DNA of 64,000 nucleotides from Mimachlamys varia (GCA_947623455.1 OX392541.1:10048719-10112718), one strand, 5' to 3'; positions 1 to 13,224 are shown, counted from the stretch's first letter. The notes: a model not told the origin generated them from the letters alone. Program-made: numbers and translations.

Positions 1-1289
1 TACTTGGAACATTAAGATGGAACAAGGTTCAGATTTCCTGCATATTGGCATGAAAAACATTTGAAAATTTTCATATTTCAATAGATTATTGTATATCCTG
101 ATGGGCACTAAAACAGAAAACTTTTTTTATTTCAGAAATGAAAATTATGCCAAATTATTAAGTTTAAACACAAAAAGAAAAAAACATCATCATTAAATTT
201 TATTCATAGTATAATTTATACATTTAAAAAATCAATTATATTACTGTTTTAATTTTTACGAAATCATAAACATTGAAATACTTGATGAATAATTCTCAAG
301 AGCTGTTTGTAATAATAAGTCTTGTGTAACTTGTATAATAATTTGTTATAAATCCTTACAGAAAAAAAACCTTGTTAGTCTTGACATGTACCACGATAAA
401 GATTTCACAAAAGGAAAAATTGCAATGCGAATAGATCGGGTCAGACGACCTAAAAATCCTAAATGGAATCCCCAAAATACCACCTGTCTTTGACTAACAA
501 GGTTTTACTGGAGGTTTGCTAACAAATAATTCAGTATTTCAGGTTTTACTGTAAATTAGAAGATTTTGTATGAGGATTAATTCTCATTGCAATTTAAGAA
601 GTCAATACGTTATTGTATTTCAGACGAGAATTCCAGAGTCACGCTGTTCACCTCCTACTCAGAAAATACTGATTTAATCTCAATGTACAAAACAGATCAG
701 AGATATTTATTGACAAGATATTTTGTGAAATAAACAACTTTCATTTACAAAAAAAAAAATAACATTCAGCCTTTGTATTTGTCATTTATAATTAGTATAT
801 TTGTGTCGATTTTCTTTTTAAATGAATTCAAGTCAGTGATGCTTGAGTGAATTTCACAATAATTCAAACCACTGATCATTGAATTGTCACACTGTCTATG
901 AAAATGTGAAAACATAAAAACATTACCGTAATTAACCCATTACGCACCTCAATTCATTGAAGCACTGCAAATTTTTTTCTGATGCAAACATCCCATTACC
1001 TCTTCATCATTTACAAACTCACAACAAAAAGTATCTATCAGTGGCATATTTTGAAAATCTTAAAAGGATCTGTATTCATTTTGCTTCTTATTAATTTTTA
1101 AGAAAACAGGATGCTTACTTGAACAAATATGGTTTGTGTATAACTGATCAATCTTAAAATACGTGTAAGATTTGATCACACAAAATTCTGAAATGTTTTC
1201 ATTGAGAACTTAGAAAAAATAGTAGATTAACTCCCCTTGCATAGTCTTGACCCTGATCAGAGAAGGTCGAAGTTTCAACAAAACCATAA
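1..1289. other. AT-rich DNA, nothing recognised
   Basis: No gene, RNA or repeat family is recognised here. Only short AT-rich homopolymer runs are seen. Confidence 0.6.
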
Positions 1290-1665
1290 TCATTACCGTA
1301 ATTCCCTGTGTATTGCCCACAGGCTATACATTTTATTCCTTGTGCAGGCTATCTACCGGTGGGATTATCTGTGTTTTTTAAAACCAAATTATTAAATAAT
1401 GCGGGCTTTACTTTGTTAAATGTTTCACTTTTATCAATATGTAGATCTACGCTATTTGTTAACAAAATATATCATTGATAAGATAATATAGAGCTTTAGT
1501 TATACACATAAACATATATATTTACAATAATTTATGTATAACCCGCGGGCAATCTGCCAGTGCGGGTTATCTGGAATTTATTTTACAAAAGCCCCACAAA
1601 TGCCTTAATTTACATCCCGCAGGCTAAACCCCGGTGCGGGTAATACGCAGGAAATTACGGTACTC
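1290..1665. mobile_element. MITE with TACCGTAATT-type inverted ends
   Basis: The left end attaccgtaattccctgtg and the right end cgcaggaaattacggtac are inverted matches. Inside, three copies of a phrase with (G)CAGGCTA...CCGGTGnGGG are spaced through the element. It has no coding potential. It is interpreted as a non-autonomous DNA transposon. Confidence 0.6.
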
Positions 1666-2545
1666 AAAATCAATGAAATCTTAAGGGGCAAATATGAACA
1701 AAGGAAAGATTTACATGGAGACCCTTGTAAAAGTACAAGAGAAAAAGACCGAATGACAATGGTCGACTCAACCCAAATATTCGTCAGTGACTGACCAAGC
1801 AGAAGAATAACAACCGATAAGCATTTGTAGCTTTATTTATCTATCACTTTATGAAGTCTACCAAGGAGCAGAAATTACATGAAATTTCAGTACGACCAAA
1901 CACGTTCAACGAACGACAGAAATTACAGCAAAACCAAACTACGGCATCCTTTGGAATCACCCGCCTTATTGGTATCCACAATCTATCAAACTTTATAAAT
2001 CTTACCACCTCGATCCTCCCCATAATGGGCTGGTATACGTATTAACAATCAACATTGCTACATATTTCAGTCATGGAAATATTATTTCAAAACACTTCAT
2101 TCAATTTTTCTTCGCAATGCATCAATAGTTTCTGACATGATGAAATCTCTTTGAAACTCTTCAACACCTTGTAAAAAAAATTGAACTTTTTACCTTCGTA
2201 AGAGATTTCAGCTGAAACTCGTTACAGAAAAGTAAATCAGCTTTGTTTAGTTTGAAGAACCTCACTAAGTTTAATAAGTGCACGAGTCCTAAAATAAGCC
2301 TCACTCTAGCAGTCAGGGTGTTCGGAAAATTGAACATGCATATCCAGTACGACACAAGCTGTTTTCAAATACCATAATGAAGTTATCTTATTAAGATATG
2401 ATTGACGTCAATATTGAAAATCATTAAGGAGGCGCATAATATTTCCAAATATACTTTCCAGGCAGACTGTTTGTAGCAGGTAGGACACAAACCAGTCACT
2501 GCCATCTCATTGTACCTAAGTCCAGATTTTCTGAGGAGGGAATAC

Positions 2546-2912
2546 CGTAATCGCCGTATTTAGCGCTCAGGCGTCTTGCCTTAACAATTAGTTTCAAAAG
2601 GGCGCTTAATAGGATAACAAAATTAGGATCTGGATGAAAAATGACGTTTGTATAAAATCAATAAGTACAATGTATTATTATGACAAGAATGTGGAATACT
2701 GACATTATGTGTGACATCAATTTCCAACAATTTGTACACATATTACCAATATTTGTTTGTGATTTTTTTTGTAAACATGTGCACTGCATTGAGGTTTACT
2801 GTAACATGAAATAGAATCATTTAGTTGTGTCACGATTGCCTGGGGCGCCCAATAATTTAAATACTTCTGTAGAAGGGGAGGGGTGCTATAATTAAGGCAA
2901 ATACAGTATCAT
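2546..2912. mobile_element. MITE-like element with TACCGTAATC / ..AAATACAGTA ends
   Basis: The left end taccgtaatcgccgtattt and the right end ttaaggcaaatacagtatc are imperfect inverted matches. The inner flanks carry gagcgctcaggcg-like and gggcgcccaat-like segments. No ORF of note. Confidence 0.45.
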
Positions 2913-3896
2913 AATTTCCAAATGCCCCTTCAGGCATTCAATGGTGATAGTCTGGCGACTCAATATCATTACAGGCAGCGCCCATGAAAATTAAGCATTA
3001 ATTTAGCTTCAACAGGGGCAGGTTTAAATAAAGAGAATATTATATTTACTTTTGGTTTATTAAGTCTACACAGGGGATGAAAACACTATGACAGGCCAGT
3101 CTATTACAGTAAACAGATTTTAGGCTACCTCGAGACTTTGGTTTAAAAAAGAAAAAACGTCTCGTCTATATAACATACTTAACAAACCCCCCACTGTAGA
3201 CTTCGGAATCTCCCATACTTTTACTTATTTCGACCAGTGAAATTACTCAACTGGTGCGTATATTCTTTAAAGATCAAATGATTTCATTTCAAAATATATT
3301 GTTTTAAGAGGCAAGTCTCTCTCTATAGGTTGTATGTACATATCTTCTATTATGTTTTAATTTTTCGCATGTAGAACCTCCCCATAGGAATTTCAAAAAG
3401 TTGGCAAGTATGATATACATGTATAAGAAGAAAAATAAGTCTGACTTTGATGGATAAATATTACTTATATTTACAGTATTTTATGAGAATACCTATAATT
3501 ATTTGCTTAAGATTGATCTTCAGACATAAATTTTACTTTCAAAACGTGTTCACCCATTTTTCTGATTTGAACATTAAAGTAACAGTCTTATTTCCGCATA
3601 AGTCTTGCTAAGTAACTCTGGTCATGCGAATTGATGATGACGTCATATAATTGTCGCCTGTTTGCAGAAAATCTGCTTATCTCCACCCACGTATAATGCT
3701 GGATCAAGAAAACTTGTCACACAATATGGTAAGGCTAAGAAATGAATTATTCAGTGTGACAGTTGCTATTGTGTATATATACGGGTAGGCTGTATATATA
3801 TTACATACTGCATTCCAGGAAATTTTCGCCACAATTCAACTTTCATTTTCAAATTCATCACCACAGCAACTTTTGAACTTTATTTTGCCAAGTTAT

Positions 3897-4078
3897 ATAC
3901 TGTAAACATAATCATTAAATTGGTGCACTCAAATTTTAGCGCATTGATAAATTGACGCACTACAATACATGTTGAAGAAAGCAATATACAGAAACTATTA
4001 TTTGTACTGTGAATCAAAATTTAGAGGAAAGCTAAATAAGATCACCGCTAAAATATGTAAATTTTTCCGTATTAGTTA
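3897..4078. mobile_element. Short MITE-like element with ATTTTAGCG / CGCTAAAAT inverted segments
   Basis: It begins tatactgtaaacataatcat and contains aaattttagcgcattgat with the opposing accgctaaaatatgtaaat near the right end. This form is common among dispersed AT-rich repeats; the assignment rests only on the inverted segments. Confidence 0.35.
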
Positions 4079-4803
4079 TGAAATAATATTGGGAGACAAA
4101 ACGAACAAAGAGAAAACATAGATTTCATCATAAAAAGGACAAACTCCTAAAAAGTTTCCTAGCAAACAGATATCATAACATTTTACTACGGATCTCATGT
4201 CAACATGACATTTTACAGGAAATTTCCTTAGAAGCACAATGGAGGATGAAAACGTAGCATTTGATGTTAAAGAGAATCGTAACAACTATAGTATACCAAG
4301 ACTAATTTAGTAAGTTTGTACTTATTAAGTGCAGTTTAGAGATTACATATACAACCAGATTTACTTATAAGATCTATATTTACAGCATTCTGTAATGAAG
4401 ACAGATGACATATTTCATTTAACAGATTCTAATGGATTTCTAATGACTGCAGTGTTGTAACATTCTTCTGAACAAGAATTTCCTATATCAGGACCACTTA
4501 CGATTAGTGAATGGCACCGCAAGCACACACCAGGCATTGTAGTCAGTGTGTGGTATTTGGGGATCGTATCTGTATACATTCAAAATAATGTATACTTTTA
4601 CAAAGGAAAAACATCACAGAAATTGCCGGAAGGCGATTCAAAATTTTACAAATGTAAATTTAATATGTACTTTCATACAAAAGCGCAACTTCTGATATGA
4701 AGTTGCAAAAACTTCGGCGATGGTTTATGTGCCTGTAGCATATCTCTCAATACCAAGCTGGTCATAGATCTTTTCTTTTTCCTTCATTCTATTCTGTTAA
4801 TCT

Positions 4804-5190
4804 CTATTGAGCATCAATCTCTCCGTCATTATTGTATATTCCTGTCTCCTCCGTGAGAACCACGTCCAATACATGCTCGGTGCGTTTGTGCGACGAGGAA
4901 TCAGATATGACGACATACATGTTGCGATAAAGTATGTTCTCAGGCGGGCTCAATACTAACGGCATTATTTCCATCTGTGATTATGGATACCTAGTTAATT
5001 GGACTGCCACGTATACACCAAGTGCCTGATAAATGGGAATGGAATCGTAAACAAGGGTGGCATACAATTCCACAACAAACAAGGGCCCAGAAACATGACT
5101 ATCATTATACAGCTGCTCGTTGACTACATCATGAAACCGTAAACCATTACACCAAACATGTTTCGGCATCAACGCTCCGAGAAATACAAA
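4804..5190 (-). pseudogene. Coding-like minus-strand segment, broken by a stop; family unrecognised
   Basis: Read on the minus strand, one frame is open from about 5190 to a TAA at 4981 (residues such as MPKHVWCNGLRFHDVVNEQL and VYDSIPIYQALGVYVAVQL). It then continues in the same frame from an ATG at 4974 to a TAG at 4804 (LSPPENILYRNMYVVISDSS to TEETGIYNNDGEIDAQ). Upstream, another frame up to about 5345 is open across CRCSTVAPPIGINMMSF. The amino-acid mix is protein-like rather than low-complexity, and base composition is richer in GC than the surroundings. The in-frame stop and the apparent frame change suggest a decayed gene or transposon fragment, or two exons with a mis-seen junction. 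I do not recognise the family. Confidence 0.35.
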
Positions 5191-5345
5191 ATCTCATTGT
5201 CTTGTTGGTTCGGTGGAGATATGAATGACATCATATTAATCCCTATTGGTGGAGCGACAGTGGAACAACGGCAGAACACTGTAAGAGCAGGGCTAACTAG
5301 ACATGACAATGCTATGCCCCTGGGTTTCGCTAATCAGGCATGACA

Positions 5346-7655
5346 CTTATAATTGCACTTTGTTCTGAATTAATAAATTTTTTTTACACAACAATTTTTT
5401 TTTTTAAATTGATTATGAGATACTAATTAGGTAGGGAGATTATATATAGACAATTCCTGTAAATGGCTAATGGTACAGCAATAGCTCTTTGCCATGGTGA
5501 CGGTGATCAATGTTAAAGGTTTTTTTTTGACAATCTGCCATGTCACACAAAGACTAAAGACGATGTCAAAGTCATCCACGGTCGCTTTTTTCAAGATTGT
5601 TGAGCGAATATTCCTGCTTTTGTAAGTTTGTGGGAGAAGTAAAATAATTTTTATTTGTAATAATTTTAACAAATCCTTAACAATATATTTCCTCTTGATT
5701 TTGCATTTCCATATTATCATGATGATATTTTGAAATATTTTCTACTGCATTTTTACCGGTGAAATATCGAAAAAAAACATTCATTCTATAAAAGTGATAT
5801 TTGTTAACATATAACATATAATATGTTGTGATTCCATTCTATAAAACTTTATAAAAGTGATATTTTTTTCCCAATTTGACCAATCAAAACACTGCTAACA
5901 AACAACATTTGGGAACTTAAAAGCTGCCTATGTAGATTTGCTATAAAAATCTAATAAACAGATTTCACACACGTAAAAAAAATATCAAAATATTAGCCCC
6001 ACTCATGAAACATATTTGGTATTACTGATGATACTGCTAGATATCCTCTATGTACAATGTATATAATTCTTTTTTTTTTAATGAAAAGCAGGAATAAAAT
6101 TAGTGCACTGGCATGGGGTTCCGTAAAGCCCTAGGAACGCAAACCCACCACCTTAACCAACACACAATGAGCACAGAAAAACACATAAAACCTTCATTTT
6201 CAAAAGTCACGAGATCACCCTCGATTGCTGACTGTGAACGATACTTTCAAGGAAGCCATAGGGGATAGGCCAAGGAAACTCCAATTTTTTCTATTAACGA
6301 TTGGGTCGTTTTTTCAAGATTTTTTCTATCAGTGATAATGGATTTGAGAGTGAAGGTTCCTATCGTATTTCCTTGTGGTCTAGATCTAGATGTTGGTGTT
6401 TCCTTAAGTAGCCACAAGTTCTGGTACGGAAGAGAAATCCAATACATTGGTGAGGGTTTGACTTAACTTAGCACCCTGGGCCGACAGTGATCAATCTCTA
6501 CAATTATAACTTATCACAAATCAGACCGCAACCTTGTGTTCTTGTTCCTGTCCTGTCAGCTTAACACTGAATCAATACAAAACTCAATCATGTGTACTAT
6601 TTTATTAATATTTTTCAAAATCATATACGTTATAATCAACAAAATATGACAAAGATAAATGTTGAATTTTTACTACAAGGAAAATAATATTTCTTTGCAT
6701 CTGTTTTCAATTACTTGGGATTTTCTTTTTTTTCAAATTGTTTTGTGAAGCTTGCTAATATATACTTATGGATTGGTTGGGTATAAGCGTGGGTTAATAA
6801 TACATTGTTAGTTACGCAAGCCCAGAATTACGTCTTTTTCAGCCACACCACAAAATATAACGCAGACTGATCTCGAACTGTCAGTCGTTTTGTACGTCAC
6901 TACATCACAGAACCGAACATTAACTTGGCATTTGCAATCCCACAATGCACGCACACCACCATAAACTAGCCTCAGCGGAAAACCAAGATTATGAAGGAAT
7001 CATGTCTTTTACATAAGCAAGTTTTATCAATGAAATGTACTTATCTCATAGGCGGCTGTTTGAACCACCGAGGCATAGAATCGACAAAACAATTAATGGA
7101 GTGATGTCAAATTGAGGGAGTGAAATGACTGCTCCCTTTCCGCCTCCCGCTATCTGACAGAACCTCCGCCACTCTAAATCTTCAAGTCAATTGCGCTTAA
7201 ATCGTGACTACAAGCATGCAGCATTACATTGATGTGGTGATGACTCGTAGTTTTTGCGGCATTACTCAATTCAACATCCTTGAATCAAAACATGCCCCGG
7301 ACCAAGCTCTCGTTTAGGTTTGATAGGGAGTTGCATCACCTTTGTAAAAGCGTACGTTATTAGCCGATGACACACGGGTTTGGTTAATTGAAGCATCATC
7401 TGTCTGGGAATGCATTAACCTGTAATATACGAGGTCCTGACATTTTTATCTATTGTGTTTAGGTTAGACGTTAAACAAAGGGAGGGTAAAAACTTAAATG
7501 TTTACTTAGGTACATATACACTTCAATGGGATGGACGAGGGTCGGGCAATAATCATTCAACGAGTACAAACGGCTCACCAAGAGGGATTTTTTTAACTGG
7601 AAAAATTCTCCTGTTAAATATGTAGAGTGACTAAACTTTCAAACAGCAGTTGTCA
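5346..7655. other. Unassigned DNA
   Basis: Mostly AT-rich. A 66-codon minus-strand ORF at 6247-6447 has no recognisable motif. A patch at about 6840-7320 is richer in GC and non-repetitive and includes caatcccacaatgcacgc, which faintly resembles the ZNF143-type promoter motif. No gene start could be supported. Confidence 0.5.
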
Positions 7656-7658
7656 ATT

Positions 7659-7748
7659 TATTTCATAAACCCCTAAAATTTCATAATGAGCTACCCCAAC
7701 CTTTGAATTGGAAGAGTTAAAATGTGTCTTTAGGGATGAATGAGCTTA
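7659..7748. mobile_element. Small palindromic TA-flanked MITE (copy 1)
   Basis: Degenerate copy of a ~88-bp family whose consensus ends are ACTCATTCACCCCTGAA and its inverse. The centre carries the paired words ctttgaattggaagag. Seven further clear copies occur in the window. Confidence 0.6.
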
Positions 7749-7859
7749 ATGACAGAAAATTAAGATAATCTTGTTGTATATAAATAACTTATTTACAAAA
7801 TAACCAATTTTACATTTTAATCCCGGCTTTAACACAAGCCACTATTATGTTTGTTCTGC

Positions 7860-9880
7860 TGGTCGGGCATAAGAATTGCACCTGCTGCCCCCACTGCATG
7901 ATCGTAAGAGGCAACTTAATTTATTTTTTTTTCTTAATAAATTTCTCCTTTCTAATGCCTCCATTAACACTACCTTGCATTTGGCAATTAGCTTTAGTTA
8001 AGCTTTCGCCCCTGTGACAAAGGCTTTGGGTTCTGTCCCCCGGATGAGACATACCAGAGTCTTTAAAAAACAGGTTGTTATTATTCCCAGTTTGACGCTG
8101 AAGATTATGGGAGGTTAAGAACAACCGGTTAACCCATTGTCATGTGACCGGTGGGGTGTTCTGCTGGGGCCTTCGGCAGTTATACTTCAATGTGGTAGCA
8201 CTTTAAATCGGCAAAATATCCAGACTATCACAAGAAGGCTTACACGAACATACCACACCCTCCCAAATACACACACATCCAACATGCACACTCGTATCAC
8301 ATACACATCAGCCGTCCTTAAATGACCCTGGCTGTTAACAGGACATATCACATACACATCAGCTGTCCTTAAATGACCCTGGCTGTTAACAGGACATATC
8401 ACATACACATCAGCCGTCCTTAAATGACCCTGGCTGTTAACAGGACATATCACATACACATCAGCCGTCCTTAAATGACCCTGGCTGTTAACAGGACATA
8501 TCACATACACATCAGCCGTCCTTAAATGACCCTGGCTGTTAACAGGACGTATCACATACACATCAGCCGTCCTTAAATGACCCTGGCTGTTAACAGGACG
8601 TATCACATACACATCAGCCGTCCTTAAATGACCCTGGCTGTTAACAGGACATATCACATACACATCAGCCGTCCTTAAATGACCCTGGCTGTTAACAGGA
8701 CATATCACATACACATCAGCCGTCCTTAAATGACCCTGGCTGTTAACAGGACGTATCACATACACATCAGCCGTCCTTAAATGACCCTGGCTGTTAACAG
8801 GACATATCACATACACATCAGCCGTCCTTAAATGACCCTGGCTGTTAACAGGACGTATCACATACACATCAGCCGTCCTTAAATGACCCTGGCTGTTAAC
8901 AGGACATATCACATACACATCAGCCGTCCTTAAATGACCCTGGCTGTTAACAGGACATATCACATACACATCAGCCGTCCTTAAATGACCCTGGCTGTTA
9001 ACAGGACATATCACATACACATCAGCCGTCCTTAAATGACCCTGGCTGTTAACAGGACATATCACATACACATTAGCCGTCCTTAAATGACCCTGGCTGT
9101 TAACAGGACATATCACATACACATTAGCCGTCCTTAAATGACCATGGCTGTTAACAGGACGTATCACTTACACATTAGCCGTCCTTAAATGACCATGGCT
9201 GTTAACAGGACGTATCACATACACATTGGCCGTCCTTAGATGACCATGGCTGTTAACAGGACGTATCACTTACACATTAGCCGTCCTTAAATGACCATGG
9301 CTGCATGTTAACAGGACATATCACATACACATTAGCCGTCCTTAAATGACCATGGCTGTTAACAGGACATATCACATACACATTAGCCGTCCTTAAATGA
9401 CCATGGCTGCATGTTAACAGGACATATCACATACACATTAGCCGTCCTTAAATGACCATGGCTGCATGTTAACAGGACATATCACATACACATTAGCCGT
9501 CCTTAAATGACCATGGCTGTTAACAGGACATATCACATACACATTAGCCGTCCTTAAATGACCATGGCTGCATGTTAACAGGACGTATCACTTACACATT
9601 AGCCGTCCTTAAATGACCATGGCTGTTAACAGGACATATCACATACACATTAGCCGTCCTTAAATGACCCTGGCTGTTAACAGGACATATCACATACACA
9701 TTAGCCCTCCTTAAATGACCATGGCTGTTAACAGGACATATCACATACACATCAGCCGTCCTTAAATGACCCTGGCTGTTAACAGGACATATCACATACA
9801 CATTAGCCCTCCTTAAATGACCATGGCTGTTAACAGGATATGAAAACAATCAAATTAAACCAAACCACCCAGTATTACCG
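7860..9880 (+). mobile_element. SINE-like element with an internally expanded 51-bp array
   Basis: The head (7860-8290) shares ordered blocks with the minus-strand copy at 45.57-45.93 kb: ttctgtcccc, gtggggtgttctgctg, tatacttcaatgtg, agcactttaaatc, ccagactatcacaag and cctcccaaatacacac. The tail at 9825-9880 (ggctgttaacaggatatg then aaacaatcaaattaaacc) matches the other copy's tail (ctgttaatcagacataaa then caatcaaaccaaa). Between head and tail the other copy has one unit, whereas this one has about 30. It is a non-coding retroposon by inference. Confidence 0.65.
8293..9838 (+). repeat. 51-bp tandem array (about 30 units)
   Basis: The unit is catacacatcagccgtcct followed by taaatgaccctggctgttaa and caggacatatca. 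Left units (to ~9.05 kb) mostly carry cag/ccctgg and many right units carry tta/ccatgg, so two subtypes are spatially grouped, with mixing after 9.65 kb. Four units have a 4-bp gctgcatg insertion. Because 51 is a multiple of 3, long open frames (326 and 85 codons on the minus strand) arise automatically; they are not considered genes. Confidence 0.95.
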
Positions 9881-9943
9881 ATAGACCTAGCTAGTCTATG
9901 TTTGCGAAAAAAGAAACTTTTATAAAATCATTCGGGACTTCTT

Positions 9944-10108
9944 CTAAAGTTCTGCCTCACTTTCATGTTGACGGCTATAAGCGGCCGATACCAGCGATTG
10001 ACTGATGTATCCGTCCCTCATATCATTCATCTCTCTAATAACTGTAAAGTAGTTTGTGCCGTTATAGCCGATAGCTTTAGCGTAGTCGAGGTCCGATGTA
10101 CTCTTCTC
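9944..10108 (-). CDS. Possible exon of an unidentified minus-strand gene
   Basis: A minus-strand frame of 54 codons, preceded by TAA at 10109-10111 and ended by TAG at 9944. It reads STSDLDYAKAIGYNGTNYFT and then VIREMNDMRDGYISQSLV. Composition (Tyr, Asn, Asp, charged residues mixed) looks like real protein. A usable donor, GAAA|GTGAGG, lies just before the stop (exon end would be 9961). No convincing pyrimidine-rich acceptor is visible upstream and there is no early ATG. The plus strand is also open here, which weakens the case. No family is recognised. It abuts the tail of the 51-bp repeat element. Confidence 0.3.
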   Translation of the reverse strand, partial: EKSTSDLDYAKAIGYNGTNYFTVIREMNDMRDGYISQSLVSAAYSRQHESEAEL

Positions 10109-10545
10109 TTACTCTAGATCTACCAGCTACCCCTTGCCATTATTTATAGATAGAGGTCACCCCGCTACATTCATCATCCAATCAAATCCCTTGATTCCCA
10201 TCCCAGGTACAGTGTAATGGATTGTGTTATTGATACACTATCGGCATTTTGGAATTGGCTGTGAAAGTGCAGAGACTTTCTCATGAGTAGCGATTCTCAG
10301 GATAGAGGTGTTTTCAAATGATCAAATGAAGAAAAAAATTGTTCAATGAAAAAAAAACCCATATGTATTCCACTTTGTTATGGAATATAATTTTAGCAAA
10401 TATCAAAAAACTGGTTTGAACTTTTACAAGTCACTCTTAAGTTCGCTGAAATGGTCCTCTAGGACAAAACAAACTAATGAGATAAAAAGTTCACTTACAA
10501 AAAGAAATGAATTCAAATGTCTGTTTCTAACTTAAGTTACGAAAA

Positions 10546-10673
10546 TACAGTCAATCCTTTATTGTTATCTCAAACTACTACATTTTAAAAGACCCTGTTT
10601 AATTCAAAGTATTCGATGGTTCTGCCAAACCTCAAATACCACATTCAAACTTATATAATTTGGTTTGACTGTA
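10546..10673. mobile_element. Tigger/pogo-like MITE, copy 1
   Basis: TA-flanked, starting acagtcaatcctttattg and ending tttggtttgactgta. Other copies in the window have the ends ACAGTTGAACCTTGTTATCT and its inverse. This type of terminus and TA target is typical of pogo/Tigger-derived MITEs (family knowledge). Confidence 0.5.
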
Positions 10674-13224
10674 TACAAACAAATTGTATCATGAAGTCAA
10701 AAACAGTTTCTCTAAGTTTCATAAAAGTTTTCTTTAAATAACTTGGTGAGTTTCTTAAAATGACGAATATTTTCTGAATCCATAATACAGATAGAACAGT
10801 TAATGCTCTATCCTGATTCAGTCTACAAAATATATGGATGATTAAAATTGTTCTATCAGTACTTCAGTTCCAAGATCTATCAACTGATATGTAAGGGTTA
10901 CATGTCCTTTTCCTGAACTCTCCAAACCGATTGTACAGATTTTGCTAAGCCTAATCAGGTCCCTAGGGTCCTCTGTAGCCATTTTCCTCCCCTAAACCTA
11001 CTCCACCAGTACAGATTATATACTAGGTCAGATAAAAAGAGCTACCTCTGGGTGATGAGAACGTTTTGAACTGTTTTTTGAATGACCTAGGTCTTTGACC
11101 CAATAGTTCTCTAAGGCCAGTCTACCTACTTCACGATTCCACACTCTACCCTGTCAGATCTAGTTAGAGTGAACTCCCTTGTTGGTAATTTATCAATTCA
11201 GCTCGCATTTCCATCATCACTTTGTGTCAACCAATCAAGGCAAATAAAACAGAACTTCTTGACATCTCAACAACCAATCATATTATGTGTTACATAGCTG
11301 TCAAACTTGTCCATGAACCTGAACAATGTTCTTGTCTGCTTCACTTGAACTCTTGTGTAATTGTTGGCGAAGTAAACTGGAACTGACTCTGTATCGAATA
11401 GTCTACGAGCCCATCAGTATTCACGATCGCCAATGATAACAACCCATGAGGCGATTTTCAACAATGACCTACGAACAATTCCGTAACATTATTCTTATTT
11501 CGTTAGAACCCTGAGATTCGATTCAGTGCGAATACTTATATAGAGAAAGAAATATCAGATACCGTCAGTGTCACTGTGTTGTAATGACCACAAGTGGTCA
11601 GGGTCTGACCAATCAATTCCTACGATAAGTAGGGTAAAGTATCGTATCGTATCATTTGATCACGCCAATTGCCAATCTTACTGTCACCTTATAGTGGATA
11701 TCTGTCAAAACTCTTTACTCTTTTTTTTTCTTTGACATCAATATTGGTGAAAGCCAAATAGATTTTACAAAATATGACATGTACATGTATTTATTATGAA
11801 AATTTCACTCAGACAATATCTCATAAAAACTGTGTGAAAGGAAGAGTCCATCTGATGGTGAAATTGATACAATTTAATATACAACAAACTCTGATATTTT
11901 AATATGTTGTGTCTGTAATATAAGAGTGTTTTTTTTTTTTTTTGAAATCATCATTAACACCTATTGCTCTGTAAATATTCTATTTTGTATGTAACTTTTC
12001 CAAATTATACTATTAATCATGCGAAAAAAATTTGAAACCATACTTTAAATCCTTAAAAACAATTTCTGCTAAAATAGGTACTGTTAAAAATATCACCAAA
12101 AAGAAAAAAAATTAACAAAAACATATTGTTATCAACATTATTATTGTTATCAACATTATTAAAGCCCCAAAACAGAACAAAAAAAAAACCAAGAAAGTTA
12201 TTTTGACATTATAATATTCTTTGTCTGTTCATCTGTCAAATGCGACAGTTAAGCCCAGACAGGATGTCATGAAACACAAAGTCGTCGGGGAAAATAAGCC
12301 ATGTGGCGTATTCGAACAGCGTGGTCTAAGCATTGTTTTGGTCAGTAGAGAGTAAAGCTCGACAGAGTATTCTCATGGCATTGTCATGGATGTGTTGTTT
12401 GGGTCGGCACAAAGCATTAGCTGTAATCGTTAGCGTGATTACAATTCAACCCTTAGGACTCCCACGAACACATTTAGTCAATAGTATTAACCAACTTTAT
12501 ACCGCAAAACCTGTTAACGAAATGCAAAGTGTGGTATTTAAACACTGCGGTGGGTGCCGAAGAGATATACGGTAGCTGTCTGAGGGACATTCCGTAGGTC
12601 AAATCGTTCACCATCCTATCACGCCATCAACACCATATCTTGCGGAATTTTTCCTAATGAAATGGGCTTTAACTCTCTCGAGATGACCAACTTGTGAGGG
12701 AAACTTTCGAATCTATCATAATTATGCCTTTTTTTTCTTTCTGATGAAAATGCTCACGGGGGTAATTTAATTTTTTTTCCCACAGTATCCTCCGTAAGTA
12801 GTATTTACATGTCTTTGCTAGAAACGTGAGTCCCACGTTGATCATACTCCGGGAAGCTATGACCTATAAGTACAAGAGAATTGTCCTAGATTTGGGACGG
12901 AGTTCATTTCGTGTACAAGACAGCATCCAATGCTTAACAGCATCACGTGTGACGATCAGGATCTTGAGGGGTTGTCATCGGTGATTTACGAGGGAAATTC
13001 CACGACACCGGATAAGCATCCAACATCACAACAACATCTTGATCGGCAAGTTGTCAGGTGAAGTCGAAACACCATTAGGGAGGTATAATTCTGTTTTTAC
13101 CGAGTCGGTTGATTTGATTAGTAGGCCCCTGATAGTCAGTGATTAGTGTATCTGAATCACTTCCTGATCCTGTCTCATTGATAGCGAGTGTCGAGCAATG
13201 TCAACAGATGACTCCAGACAAGGA
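10674..13224. other. Unassigned DNA, GC-richer in 11.0-11.7 and 12.2-13.1 kb
   Basis: These parts look single-copy. 11.0-11.66 kb contains several accaatca words (CCAAT-like) and an inverted ctgacca/tggtcag pair. 12.25-13.14 kb has short open frames on both strands (an 80-codon plus ORF at 12333; a minus-strand frame reading TTLFEYATWLIFPDDFVFHD at about 12.3 kb), none with a supportable start, splice site or family. They could be regulatory sequence or missed exons. Confidence 0.4.

Noticed and set aside
8187..9167. 326-codon minus-strand ORF with 17-residue repeats
   Set aside because: It is the 51-bp array read in one frame; a 3n period with no stop in the unit keeps any such array open. 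The sister SINE copy is non-coding.
8293..9838. CRISPR array
   Set aside because: Repeats are contiguous with no unique spacers, in eukaryotic DNA; the same holds for all other arrays here.
12333..12575. 80-codon plus-strand ORF as a gene
   Set aside because: No family, no codon-pattern evidence, and other frames of the same segment are similarly open.
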